64,000 nt of DNA from positions 6,989,493-7,053,492 of the forward strand of contig OU612071.1 in the NCBI GenBank assembly GCA_914767715.1, in the 5' to 3' direction. The first letter of the stretch is position 1, and every line of letters starts with the position of its first letter. A model generated the notes under the pieces. The model was not told where the DNA came from. It saw nothing but the letters and a program-made list of their open reading frames with translations, and did not search any database. The position numbers were made by a program, and so were the translations under genes. The DNA comes from Membranipora membranacea. Lineage: Eukaryota > Bryozoa > Gymnolaemata > Cheilostomatida > Membraniporidae. Shown piece after piece: positions 12,301-24,215 of the stretch.

Positions 12301-15300
12301 ATAATGGGAATATACAGTATCTCGTAAATAAGACTTTTGTAATGACACAGTGGTTGATATTCCCTGCATACAATATTAAACCACACAGAATTTATCTATT
12401 GAATGAATGAGTGAATACAATGCAAAGTTAATCTGTCCCATGTTATGTGGCTTAGCTGGTAAAATGGGATAGTGTATAAAATTTCATAATTGAATGACAA
12501 AGCAAACGATCGAAATCAAGCAGGGCAAAAATTACAACTCTAGCTCATCCGACAGCGAGAGTGAAAATTATAGGGAGATTTACAGATCCAGTGAGAGCGA
12601 GATTGAATATCCTTCAGGAGGCAATTGTAGCAAATCGACGTCGAGTCCATGTGATTATCATAGGGAAAGTTTCCCTGAGGTAGTCACACCAATGAACTTA
12701 GTTCATTGGTCACACCACTAAGTTTAAATCTGTATGATTTCGGCCACTTGAAATAACCCACAGTGCTTTGACAGATACAACATTTTCTGTAAATCATGGT
12801 TACTGCTCGAGATAGAAATTGGCAATATAAAGGCAGATCAATACATGGCTAAAGTATTTCAAGGTTTTGTTTATATTTATTTGACGAATAAATGAAATTG
12901 TGGCTACATGGATTGTATTGAAGATTAAAAAAGCTAAGATATGACATTCCAATCAAACTCTGTCTTCAGCCGTTATGCTTTATGATTAGTGGCTTTCAAT
13001 AGAATGTCAATGGAAGATACAAAATTTACACATGTAGACTAGATGTTTTTCTAATTTGCACAAAAATCTAAAATAATTTGTTTTTAAATCTCGACATTTC
13101 AGGCATTTGGATGATGTTAAAATCCAAAGCATGCGATGATTAATACTGAGTGATTTGAAGTTTTGAGAAACAATTTTTGCAAATATTCTGATGTTTGGAC
13201 TCACAAGATTTTCTCGGGTAAACTTTGTTGTTTACATCAAAAACTGGAATTTACAAGTCACAAAGTAAATTGAAGTAAATAAAATTGTCATCTAGTTATT
13301 TCGGACTTCAGGGTGATGAAAAATGTAAATGAATTTGACTGCCTCCTAAAGAGAGGAGTATTGATAATTGTGTAAGCAGTGGGATACCTTGAGAAACTTT
13401 CTATATTATTTTACATCAGATCTTGTCCATCTGTGCATCACAGATACTCAGCACATCTAAACATGGACTATCAATATTACTGACTGAGTGCAGCATGCCA
13501 TATGAGAACCTATGTCAAAGCACATATCAGTCACATAGGAAATTAATTTGTTGAGTTTTTGAGTTATTTCATCAGTATGGATCTTATTTGGGGGGCTAGT
13601 GTTGGATATTATCGCAAGATTTGGTACTAACCATAAAGCATTGTATGGACCATTTTTAGGTAAATCTGAAATAAGCAAGGCTTTGTCAGCAGGAAGAATC
13701 CGTTGCTCCAGTGTAATCTTATTTAAACAGAGCAAACAAGCGCAGCGGTATGAAATGAAAATCACTCGCTTGAAAAGCTGTGGACAGGGAATGGGTCATA
13801 GTCATTGATTGTAATGTACAGTCAGTATTTATAATCTTTGGTACAGTGGTTCTTCTAATCTCTTCTTCAACATGGGCTCATAGCAGAAATGAAGGTTGTT
13901 TTGATTAGCGGTCTCAACTCATTAAATTTGAACTTTTATGTCATCGACAGACTTGTGAGTGACTTTGTCATGTATTTGCAAAAGTTGTTATCTGACCACA
14001 ATAGTCACTAATATTACTGTATTTCCCCCATAATAGGCTCATTACAAATTGCCTGGACAAGTTGGGCTGTGCGTGAGTAGGCAACTCAATAGTGTTAACT
14101 TATAACCCCCAAACCTACCAGACCAAGTAACCCTGAAGACTTATTTTTCATGCAAATGCATGTGTGATAGCTGTCTTAATCTCAATTCAAGCTCAAAAAT
14201 GATACCAAGAACCCTGTTCCTTTACAAACACTTTAATTGATTGGTAGCTGGTAGTTTTCTATCTCAACAGATAGCTCACCTGCACAAAGTAGCTGTCAGG
14301 TAGAGTCACTGCGTCGAGCTCTCTGCTGGGTAAGAGGTATATGTACTTAGACTGTCCGAGAACCTTTTTGAGGTTAAGAGCATTCAATGTCTGATCTGGT
14401 GGCAGATTCGGAGGTACTAGGTTTCGAGAGACATCTATCATAATCTGGGTAACACTAAAAATGAAATAAGGATGTCATTTAGTACGGAAATAATACTTTT
14501 TATAACTATCTGACTTTAAATGGAGTTACCAAGGCAGCTCATGTGTAGGCTACCGAGACATGGTATAATAATATTTTGCAACTATTACATTACGTCTATG
14601 GTAGGATACAATTAATATACCAGACAAGGATTGCTTGCCCTGGATGGAATGCTAATTCAGCATTAAAAAACCCCTCACTTCACGTGTGACGTGACATGCC
14701 GTCTCCAAAGATACTCAGTAATTTCTGTACATGTATAATCAGTGTTATATTGGAATGCATCATTAAAGTTATATTTCATCTTAACTAGGTGTAATAAAGG
14801 CAAAAGGTATATGCCACAACATGCAGCCGTAAGCCTTCTTCAATGTATCGCCAAGATAGTCATTTAATTATTTCAGCTCACATGACACAAACGATTCTAC
14901 AGGGTGTTGTTGAGAGAAATTGCGAATGGAAATAAAAATTCGGGCCGCATACGCTACTAGTATAATAGATAAGGCATAGAGCTATTGATTGCGGGAATCT
15001 AACGAATTGCTAATAATATCTGACGGGCAGGTTTGAAGCTGTATTTGTGTAAAATAAGGTGAGAAAGACCTATTTTTGACCAATTTTCTCTGCTTCAATT
15101 CCCGCCCAACAGATATTATTGGCAGTGTTGACTGTACCCCACATTTAATAACTCCACGCTTTATCTAGTAGCACATACAGCCCAAATTTTTAACTCCCCA
15201 CCCAAAATTTGCTCCAAAAGGATCATTACTGTGCTAACAAGCTTCATACTGAAATGTCCCGTGTATGCAATTTGAGTAGGGCTGTGGAGAAAAATTGAGA

Positions 15301-18090
15301 AAGAAATATGTGATATCCTCCGTGTGTGGTATCCATCATTCCAGATTTCATTTCTATGTTGTTGTGACCCATAGACTTAAAGGGGAACACAACAAAGAAA
15401 ATTGATGTTGACTGAAAATGAATAGTTTCTCAGCAGCTTTACCGGATCGGAAACATAATTTGTCTATCACGCTTAGTTTCCAAGCAAATTGAATTTGTAT
15501 TATGCTTGGGATTTCCCAAAAGATTCCAAGGTTGAGAAAACCAGCAATGAAGCCTCAAAAAATCTTGCTTTCTATGTACAGTAGAGCTCTGAATTGAGTG
15601 TCACATAGTTTATTAATAATTGCAGTAGCATAAAACAAGAGCTCGCGTCTTATGCCCTGCTCATTCCAAAGATAGCATTTAATCGAGATTATAAACAAAT
15701 CAACTTCCTTTTTGTTGACGTCAAATCAAAAATTTCACACTGCTGTAAAATTGAATCCGGCGCACCTAAACAAGTCAAATTTTGATTCTGTGCTCAACTA
15801 CAGTTCCTCCATGAGATATGAGCATTTCAGCAAAATCTATTTTTCACTCCCCCTGTGTTGTGTTTAGCTTTAATTTAATATAATAAACATGGCATCAGTG
15901 TCTGTTCTGCTGAACAATTAATTCTATGTCGCAATGTCACAGAAATTCCAACAATATATGTCCCACTTTGGACTGTATAGTCTAAGTGAGGCACATATCA
16001 AGTCCATGATGTGACCAAATCTGACAAAAGGAACCCTTGTACAGTCCCCAGATTTGGAGACTCTCATTAAAGACACCCCCTCTGCCTCTTTGTGAAGAGG
16101 AGCTGGGCTAGCGGCGGGCATGGGTATAAGGCTACAGCAGAAACAAGAGCTTTGGCCAACTTTGTGAGGACTACATTTCTATGAGTGCATACAGGGTACT
16201 ACTAACCTTGCACCTTTCAAAACACCCACAAACAGTTCATTAAACATCCTTATCATGTCCTGCTTGGTATATGAAAGGGTAATTTCAACATTTCCATAAT
16301 ATGTATGCGCTTGAAGATAAAGTGCAAGTTTTTCCGCCCCCATGGGTACTTTCCTAGCAGACGGGGATGTCATCAGTGTGACTGTTTTTGCGAACGTGCG
16401 ACCTTGCATCATCCTTCCCCCACTCTGATCACTAGCCCTGTAATAGAAAAAAGTTGTTTATGCTTGGGGCCAGGATCAAGTTTTACAATGGCCAATTGGG
16501 AAACCTAAGGCTGGTCTGATGATTATAATCAAATTGTAGTTGCTGGAATAGCTGAGTACCAGTAGTAACAAATGGCATGTATTTAAATATTTGAGCCTTG
16601 AACATCTGTCAACATGGTGAAATACACTGTTACATACCATTAGGCCATTCAAAATTAATGTGTTGGTCCAGATATACACTTTGGGATCTGCCCTGGTGAG
16701 GGAGGAGGACTTTTATTTTAGGATTTTTGAGTATTTTTACGCTAATTGAGGCATAAAATTGATAACATCCTCTATAATTTGGATATCTGACTTCTTTTTC
16801 AAGAAAAAAAGAATCAAATGTGCTCAATGTGAGAAGAAGGAAGGTGAGAGATGAGGTATTTTGTTTCATCAGACCCCATTTCCTGTGGAGCTGGAAACTG
16901 CTAACTTACCCCCTTGTTAACTGGACCAACACATTAATTTGGAGTAGCCTTACGACGAATGGACACTCATCATAGGCCTACATAATGTTCACTTGTTTGA
17001 GATAGAACAAAATGACCAAATGTATATACATGTATTTTAAAACACTTGGGGGACCTGTGCCCACAGGACGCTTCACCCAGGGGCGTATTAAGCCACCCAC
17101 GAGTCACATTTTTTCAGCGGGTGTCTCCCCAAAAGGGGATAACTCCCAAAGTGAAAATTCAACAGATATGGACAGACACTAGGGGTGATTGACCCTTCTG
17201 AGAAAAAAATCTGGCCTTATTTTTGCGCTAGGTCTACTCCTTACCTGTTATTTCAGCTTTTTGTTGTTGAAAACCATGAAAAAATCAGTAGAACTAGTGG
17301 GTGGGATCATCAGCCAATGACACCCCTGGCGTCATTCGTCTGACTGGTTAATTTGGAGGTACAAAAACACATAGATAGTAGATTCTTCAATAAAGGTTGC
17401 TTGTTATAAGCTGGATTATACAATTCAAACTCAGGGCTTGTCCTGCGGCAGTCAATAACTTCCTTACCATGGAGGAAATGATGAATTACAGTTACTGTAA
17501 CACTATGACATGAATGTCGATGCATCAACGCAAGGCAACTATATATTGCCTTTGGAAATCAATTACAATCAATCAATTACAAATCGATTACAATTACAAT
17601 CAATCTTACATTGATGTTGTTGCTGTTACTGTGTGGGTCGTGCAATGGTTGAAAACCAATATACATGTAAGACTATTAGTTGCCATAATCTTCATAAGCC
17701 AGTGTGTAACAAGAACTAGCTGAGGATAGAATGTTTGCTGTATGACGTTACCCTCATTGAGAGATCTTCCATGAAATGGCTGGAAATCTACCCATATTCT
17801 AGACCGTCAACACCAAGCTTAGGTCTAACTTCGACCAATCCATTTGCCTTTTTTTATTTGGGAAGAGGAACATCCCAAAAAAAAGGAAGAGACCAATGGA
17901 TTTTGTCTAGTCTTACTGAACCGAATTTCCTATTTTGGGACCCTATTATTGCATGCTAATTGACAGGGAAATCAATTTTGGAGAAGCATGGTGTTCAAAT
18001 GATAAAATCATATTCATACCTTCTTCGGGTAGCTCTCCGTTGTGAGGACGGGGGAATTAGCCGGTTACGTAGGTCATTTAAGTCTGACAT
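3390..18090 (-). CDS. HECT-domain E3 ubiquitin ligase, G2E3-like, multi-exon
   Basis: Minus-strand exons: 18093-18020 (ATG at 18090), 16437-16207, 14454-14280, 10590-10513, 8514-8185, 6581-6325, 5869-5720, 4821-4715, 4290-4113, 3664-3390 (stop). Each listed boundary has GT/AG, and phases agree at every junction except 14280/10590, where a small unfound exon (length 2 mod 3) must lie; a stretch near 10,688-10,720 with a GTAGGA donor is a weak candidate. The middle is a disordered Ser/Glu/Asp-rich linker. The C-terminal part shows the HECT hallmarks: SFRLEG then AEDYGGPRKE, and near the end TGSRYEPVLGF and MPTASTCANQMYLP, whose Cys is the expected ubiquitin thioester residue. The HECT domain is short, as in the divergent G2E3-like family. 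Substrate unknown; it would act with an E2 in ubiquitin transfer. Confidence 0.82.
9025..9064. repeat. 40-bp perfect palindrome (CATAGACCTA ends)
   Basis: Two perfect 19-bp arms beginning CATAGACCTAATAT, separated by TT, inside an intron of the HECT gene. The same terminal decamer, inverted, brackets an AT-rich core at 19782-19836, so this is a small dispersed hairpin family. Confidence 0.8.
12220..12295. repeat. Foldback hairpin with 25-bp arms
   Basis: Arms 12220-12244 and 12271-12295 are near-perfect inverted copies. Each arm itself contains two direct copies of the unit AGGTACT/AAAAAGGTACT. The loop is about 26 bp. It looks like a minimal foldback element or the relic of a MITE, in a HECT-gene intron. 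Confidence 0.75.
15378..15876. repeat. Possible MITE with degenerate terminal repeats
   Basis: About 500 bp bounded by TTAAAGGGGAACACAACA on the left and an inverted, imperfect match (TGTGTTGTGTTTAGCTTTAA) on the right. It encodes nothing visible and lies in an intron of the HECT gene. The low identity of the ends keeps this tentative. Confidence 0.35.
16065..16130. repeat. SINE-like fragment sharing a tail with 39363-39420
   Basis: The string CCCCTCTGCCTCTTTGTxAA followed by a (g)GCxGGCxxxGGTGGGCA-like stretch is shared with the SINE at about 39.2-39.4 kb. Probably a truncated copy of the same tRNA-derived family, without a recognisable tRNA head here. Confidence 0.4.
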
Positions 18091-19153
18091 CGTCTGTAAA
18101 GTAAGATCACAATGAATGGATTAGCCTGCACGATGTTCAATTGATCTTATGGGAGCCTAATGGCTAGCATCCACGATCCTGGTTCCTTCTCTGGTATTGA
18201 ATGTGTTTAGAACAAAAGCCTTTAGTTTGAAATGCCATGAGCAATGTTTGCTTGATAGTTAGCCTAATTGATATATAAAAACCATGGTGAAATAAAAAAA
18301 AGCAGCACCAATTCGTCCCAATCTAGGCTGTTATGTGTCAAAAAGCATGAAAGTACATTGTTGTGCATCTATCTTTCAATGCCATTTCCCCAAATTCTCA
18401 GTCCCAGATGTAGCTAGGATAAAAAGTGAAAACAGTTTTTGAAATGGGACAGTTTGGGTAATCCAATCAGCTGGCTTTTGTGACCAAAATTCTTCTACTT
18501 TCAGAAACGCATAATAGTGCCTAAAATCCTAACTCGGTTGACAGTCCCTCATATGGCTAAATACACTTCTGCAGGTCAAACTCCACTTTCTACACCAGAG
18601 AGACACACCGTCCTGTGTTTTGAAGGCTTGGTTAAGCATAATATACTAGGCATAATGCATGTAGACGTAAACAAAATGATCCCAGTTGGTTTGATCAGCA
18701 AAGAACAAACAAGCAAAGCAAAGCTGCTGTGTTGGTCAAACATTAACGGGTGACAACAAGGGTTGAATTGACTACCATAACCAAAGCAAACTCACTGGCA
18801 ATAAACTATAATTAGTATAGCATTTTATAGTGTACCCTGTCACCTTGACACCTTGGGCTCACACCTGCTAGCCTCGGTTGAAGGGGTGGGGGCAATGGAG
18901 TAATATTTGGGGCAATTCAATTGGATGGCGAGTGACATACGTAATATAACATTCTTTTACATACATGTATATGAAATCAGGTGTGAGAAGCTTGTTCCTT
19001 TAAAGTGGGGCAATAAGTAGTCTCACTCATTCACACTCATCATAGCCCCATCTCATAGCATATCCTATTGTTTGAAGGGGCATCCACTCAACCAATAAGT
19101 CAGAGAGAGTTGGCAAGCCTGCAGCCTGCCTAGCTCAGGCAGGCTGTTTCTCG

Positions 19154-19610
19154 TCTGGTCTGCAAAGTGGACTTTGCCCGGCAGGAGATTGTGCAAAGGG
19201 TCTACTTTGGCCCCATTGGACAGGCGAAAGTGCTTTTCCAGTGAACCAGTCCCGTTGTGGCAAAGTAGACATTTGCATTATCTCCTGCAGCGCAAACTCT
19301 ACTTTTGTGACCGGATAAAGCCCCAGGGGGTTCACTCTCCAGAAACCCCCATAGCACTCTGTGAAAGAATTTCAGGGAGGTACCCTTTTAACATTCAACC
19401 TATATGAAACCAGTACCCTTTTTGTGAGTCTTTTGAGACAGCAAAATGATGATAGATATTCATACCTATTATACTCTGTCCACCTAGGAAAAAGCACCCT
19501 ATTTCTTTAAATCACTCTAGAGCACCTGTGAGCTTATAAAGTGCCCCTAAAACGTGGATTTCCTGTTGAGCCGTGTGGGTCATTTTGGTCAAGTGAACCC
19601 CCTGGGGATA
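19154..19610. repeat. Nested inverted repeats (foldback element)
   Basis: About 19154-19207 is an imperfect inverted copy of about 19258-19306; the shared core is AAAGTAGACxxTTGCA..ATCTCCTGC. A second inverted pair, CCCCAGGGGGTTCAC at about 19320 and GTGAACCCCCTGGGG at about 19595, surrounds it on the right. A short palindrome (CAGCCTGCC..GGCAGGCTG) lies just outside at about 19123-19146. No coding sequence is apparent. Confidence 0.55.
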
Positions 19611-19781
19611 AAGCCTGCCTGTGCTGCCTGGATCCCACTTCAATGTTGCTTTCCAAGCAGCACCCAACTACATGTATTTTCCCTAGGGCAGCACACTGAT
19701 TTTGGGAAGCACTACCATAAATCAACTCAATCTTGTAATCAGTGAGCTAGGGTAGCAAAGATTTAATTCTATGAGGGTGGC

Positions 19782-19836
19782 CCATAGACCTACTAATAAT
19801 ATAAATAAAATATATATATGTATATAAGGTCTATGG
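19782..19836. repeat. Hairpin with CCATAGACCT ends, AT-rich core
   Basis: CCATAGACCT and its inverted copy AGGTCTATGG bracket an (AT)-rich core. It is the second member of the small hairpin family seen at 9025-9064. Confidence 0.65.
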
Positions 19837-20359
19837 GGTGGCTATTGCAAAAACAGAGCAGTAGAGTTACAAAAGGGCCTTTTGTAACTCCGACTGTGGG
19901 CATCTAGGGAGCGTGGCAGGGCTGCAGGGGGCCTGTGGTCACACTTTAGGTAGCTGAGTTAACAACTAAAAAAAAATCATACCAGTACAGTAACTCAGTA
20001 AGTAACAGTACTCAGTACAAAATTAAACATGTATCACACCAATCATACTGGACTCTGACCAGGAAGGTGTTAAAATTGACACAAAAATCATGGGTAAATG
20101 AGGAAGACCACAAGGGACCTGACACAAACCTAAAGTGTGATTTGTCATGGCCTTATCAAAGCAAGGAGTTGTTGATTGGCACTGCAGGAACTTGATGAAT
20201 GGGTGACACTATCCGTGCTGATACTGAACGAGGAAGATGCACACCTAACGTTCTCTCTATTATACATGTAATTATTTTTATAGTGGGAGCACAGGCTACT
20301 GCTAAGTGAGGATAAAATCATTGTCAGTCATGTTGACTCGCTGACAATTCTTGATGCCA

Positions 20360-20735
20360 CATAAATTTTTGTGTTGACATATCACATATAAATGTTGGTA
20401 TAACATAAATGAGAGAAGACAACTAGCAAGTGGGATACATGAATCAACAAAAATAGAAATCTTGGTATAGCAAACATGAATATTGATGTGACATGCATGA
20501 ATTTCAACATATCACACACAAATTATTACATGTCATGTATGAAAGGTGGCATATCATGGATGAATGTTGGAATAGCATGCATGAATGTCAGCTTATCACA
20601 TATGAATGTTGATGCAACACACATTAGAATTGGCATATAACATGGAAAAATGGGCATAAATATATAAATTATGACATGCAACATATAAAAGTTGGTATGC
20701 CATGTATAAAACTTGGCATATCACATATGCAATGC
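20360..20735. repeat. Degenerate minisatellite, ~23-25 bp unit
   Basis: About fifteen diverged copies of a unit resembling AATGTTGGCATATCACATATG follow each other in tandem. Point changes and small indels are frequent, so the array is old. No coding potential. Confidence 0.7.
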
Positions 20736-21474
20736 TCTAATTGACATGACAAATTTTTACAAAGGGCTCCCCATACACAAGAGATACATCAACCTTTTCT
20801 TGAAGTGTTTTCTCATTCAAAAGATTTTTATTCCCATTGAATAACCATTATAATATTTGATAAGTACCTCAGTGAAAGACTGAGTGAGCATTTACCTGAA
20901 ATTAGGCATATCAAGACCATGACTCAAAAACATAGTTTCCTACTATAGCCTACAAATCTGAGCTGAAACAGGATATAAATACCCCCATTTTATTGGGGGC
21001 CCTAGGACAAGTCCATCTAGCACAAGATTGACTGGTTCGGTCCATTGGTCAATCGGTTTAAACATTTCAGTGAAGTATGCCGATGTACATAGTGGTAACA
21101 TCTCTTATGCTAATTTCAGCCATGGTTCATTGATAACAGCTAAGATATGTAACTGCATAATAGATTATGTGTAGTTAGGTTATTGGAATGGTATATCATA
21201 AGAATTATGGTATCTAGAGCTGTATAAGTGATTCAGACCAAACATATGTCATTCAGCTAAAACTCATCATCGTTTTGTAGCCGCACGTCACATATAGGCC
21301 AGTACAGCTATAGCATAAGTTGTTATGGCACGGACAATATCTGATGGCAGGATACTGATCACGTTTTATACTTCATTGTTCAGTGAAATTCAACGGGCGT
21401 ACCCAGTTGTAGTAGTCATATTTAGGAATTAAATGGTGTTTTGTGTTGGCATTATATGTGTGGTGAAATAACAC

Positions 21475-22640
21475 CTATTCTGTGTAATCTAAGTAATCTA
21501 ATCATCAGGGAATTCCAGGTTCAAATTGCATTGTGGGATTTTGTTGACATGGCAATTAATTCACCAAGTAAACTTGGAGAGAAGGCTGCTCGTATCAGAC
21601 CAGCACAAATTGAAAAATTTCAATTGAATTATGTCAAACTTCTTACGGGACTAGTATCAAAGATTATAAATACTTGATGGCAGGATACTTGATGCTAGTA
21701 TAATATTGTATGGTCTTAAGATCACTGTCTTGGAGCAATTACAAACAACATTTTCGACGATTCAATTGCCTCTTATGTCATTTTTTGGCTGGATATCTTT
21801 TGCAAAACACATGAGCAAAGAGTTCAATGAGTGCTTCACTTTTCAGAAAGAAACCAAACTGTCAGAGTCTGAAAAACTTAGATATGCCAGCTTCGCATAC
21901 TTTCCTAACATGCTAATGGCATGATATGGGGATATGCGGTAGCGCTTTCTCTCATCAACCATCTCATGCAATGATAAAACATGTACAATGTAGCACCCAG
22001 TATTATAGTCTTGACTTGTGCCAACTGCATCAAACTCTTGACTTCCCACTAATCCCGTATCGATAGTGCTGCGGCTGACCTCTTCAACTGGGTACACACT
22101 TTTTTCCTACATCAAATTTGTCTCACGCTATCATGTTTTGAGCAGTCTTATGTCTAGGCTGCTTTTTGTCCTGTTCTCGTTGAGATGTAGTGCTGTCTCT
22201 GACCACCTTTTGAAATGAGGTGATATAATATCTTGTTAAAATCATACATATAGTCGTGTTTCCTGCTGACCATATTAATCACCTAACATTTCACTTTCCT
22301 AACCGATTGTGGAGAAAATTGCAGGTATGCTGCCACGCTGCCGCTGACATGATTGCTACAACCGGGTACACTCTCAGTTTTGGATTCAGCACGTTGTTCC
22401 ATGGCCTAGAAACACCTTTTATTGAATTCTAAACATTTCACTTATTATATGCAAGACATTATCATACTAACCTCATTAAGATCTGACATTATACTTATTG
22501 AAATTGAATTTGTCCTGATCTAAGACGAGCAGACTTCAGCAAGTTTACTTGGTAAATAAATTGGCAAAATCCCCACAATGCAGTTTCAACCTGGAATTCC
22601 CTATAGATTAGATTAGTAAGATTACACAGAATACTTCAGG
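21475..22640. mobile_element. ~1.2 kb element with ~150-bp inverted repeats
   Basis: The sequence at about 21475-21650 reappears inverted at about 22490-22635: TTCTGTGTAATCT, then GGGAATTCCAGGTT, GCATTGTGGG, CCAAGTAAACTTG. Identity is roughly 80-85% by eye. The interior has only short frames without known motifs, so this is a non-autonomous DNA element or foldback. No target duplication was identified. Confidence 0.6.
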
Positions 22641-23060
22641 GTAATAAGGTAACTGGTTCGGAATTGCCCTCTCACGTTAAAACCTTCCAAAATGAAGAGT
22701 TGCCCTCTCTCTTCGAAATTTCACAGGCTTTGATATGATTGGCCCATTACTTCTTACTTTTTTCTTATTGGCCTGTTCAATAACTTCATACTGATTACAA
22801 TATCTGTGTTGGGGAACACTGAGTTAGTTATCGATATTGCTAGTAGTCAACTTTCTGAACAGCAGTCAGACTCAGTGGCACCAATCAGTTACTTCACAGA
22901 CACATAAAACCACGATGAAGAGATGATGAGCCAACTCAGCTTCACAAGAAGAAGAAGAATGAAATTAGAACAGCTGTGAATGGACTTGATTCAATCAATT
23001 TGTTGTAGCTCTCAGGTAAATAAATGTTATTTATTTAGTATTTATATTTGGTACACTTCT

Positions 23061-23317
23061 ATTCTACTACTCAGTTGTGAGTGAAAAATGAGTAGACTAA
23101 CTAAGAAGTCTAGCTAGTAACTGTTAGTTACTATCACTACTAGTAGCTTTCTGTAGTTTACCAATGGTACCAGTCCAATGTACATGTGCAGTGTAATATA
23201 AAGCAAGGACTCCTTGCTTGATATTACACTGCACATGTACATTGGACTGGTACCATTGGTAAACTACAGAAAGCTACTAGTAGTGATAGTAACTAACAGT
23301 TACTAGCTAGACTTCTT
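23061..23317. repeat. Near-perfect ~215-bp palindrome
   Basis: From AAGAAGTCTAGCTAGTAACT at 23103 to its exact inverse ending at 23317 the two arms (about 107 bp each) match almost perfectly; the centre AAGCAAGGACTCCTTGCTT is itself palindromic. The left flank (CTACTACTCAG..GAGTAGACTAAC) plus the left arm recurs at 27261-27363. This is a long hairpin-forming element of a dispersed family. Confidence 0.85.
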
Positions 23318-23344
23318 GAAGGAGAAGGACTCCTAAGAGTTGTA

Positions 23345-24215
23345 AGAGGGGGGCGGTAACTGTAAATTGCTGAACAGGCCGAACATGCTGAACAGCTGAA
23401 CAGAATTTCTCAGACTACTAATTATGCACAAGCCTGGACAACTCCTTATATTCTGCTGAATACTTATATTAAGTTTGCAATTGCCTTTGTTTCTTTCTAT
23501 TATTTTATCCACAGTAAGTATTTGGGTATTACACTTAGTGAATGGATGGAAGGAACCAACAACACCCAACCCACCCCCCCCCCCCCCCAACAAAGCTTGT
23601 CAAGACTGCCTAGATGAAAGGATGGCATTGTGCTGAATAGTGTTTCTAGTTTCCTAAAATTTTCAGATTTGGTAGATTAATTGCATCATTTGTTTTCCCT
23701 CATTTATATGAATATTTATGAATTTATTCATCAGTGGAAAAACACATAGCGTTGCTATTTGTGAAGATATGCCATCAGTATAAAGCCTTGTGTGAGGATA
23801 TAACTAAAGTTATAAATCTTGCAGCTTGTACATTACGCATGATTGAAGTTCCAGTAACAACCTTCAAAAACTCAGGCAAGCGCTGCTTGACAAAAGTTTA
23901 CGAGTGTCAGCTATAACAGATTCTGAACTTGTGGACCATTTAAAGATGAGAAATGCGGTCCAGCAGCCACACATGAAATAGCCATACGCCTCCTAAGGGT
24001 TAGATATGTACCCCACGTTCGTGTAATATATATCAGTGATGCTCTAAAACAAATATTTTAGGTGCCATACTCATTAAATCATTTGGCTGGGAGGAATGTG
24101 TTTGAGAAGTTATAGTCAGCCACAGAAAATAATACAAAAACTAATTTTAGTCTGAGAAATTCTGTTCAGCTGTTCAGTCTGTTCAGCCTGTTCAGCAATT
24201 TACAGTTACCGAGAG
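23345..24215. mobile_element. ~0.87 kb element with ~75-bp inverted termini
   Basis: GGTAACTGTAAATTGCTGAACAGG .. CTGAACAGAATTTCTCAG at 23354-23415 is found inverted at about 24145-24215. The termini are rich in the repeated heptamer CTGAACA. The interior holds a 60-codon frame without recognisable features. Probably a non-autonomous DNA transposon, sitting directly beside the palindrome at 23103-23317. Confidence 0.65.

Noticed and set aside
12494-12721. 75-codon Ser/Glu-rich plus-strand frame (SSSSDSESENYREI)
   Set aside because: Composition is coding-like, but there is no homologue, no splice context, and it lies in an intron of the opposite-strand HECT gene.
13457-13765. 102-codon minus-strand frame in the HECT gene region
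   Set aside because: No recognisable motif, and no phase-compatible splice sites to serve as the missing HECT exon.
16630-17959. Several 60-80 codon frames between HECT exons
   Set aside because: No motifs or splice consistency; expected by chance in AT-rich introns.
20360-20735. A CRISPR-like array
   Set aside because: Units are contiguous and diverged without unique spacers, and the DNA is eukaryotic; it is a minisatellite.
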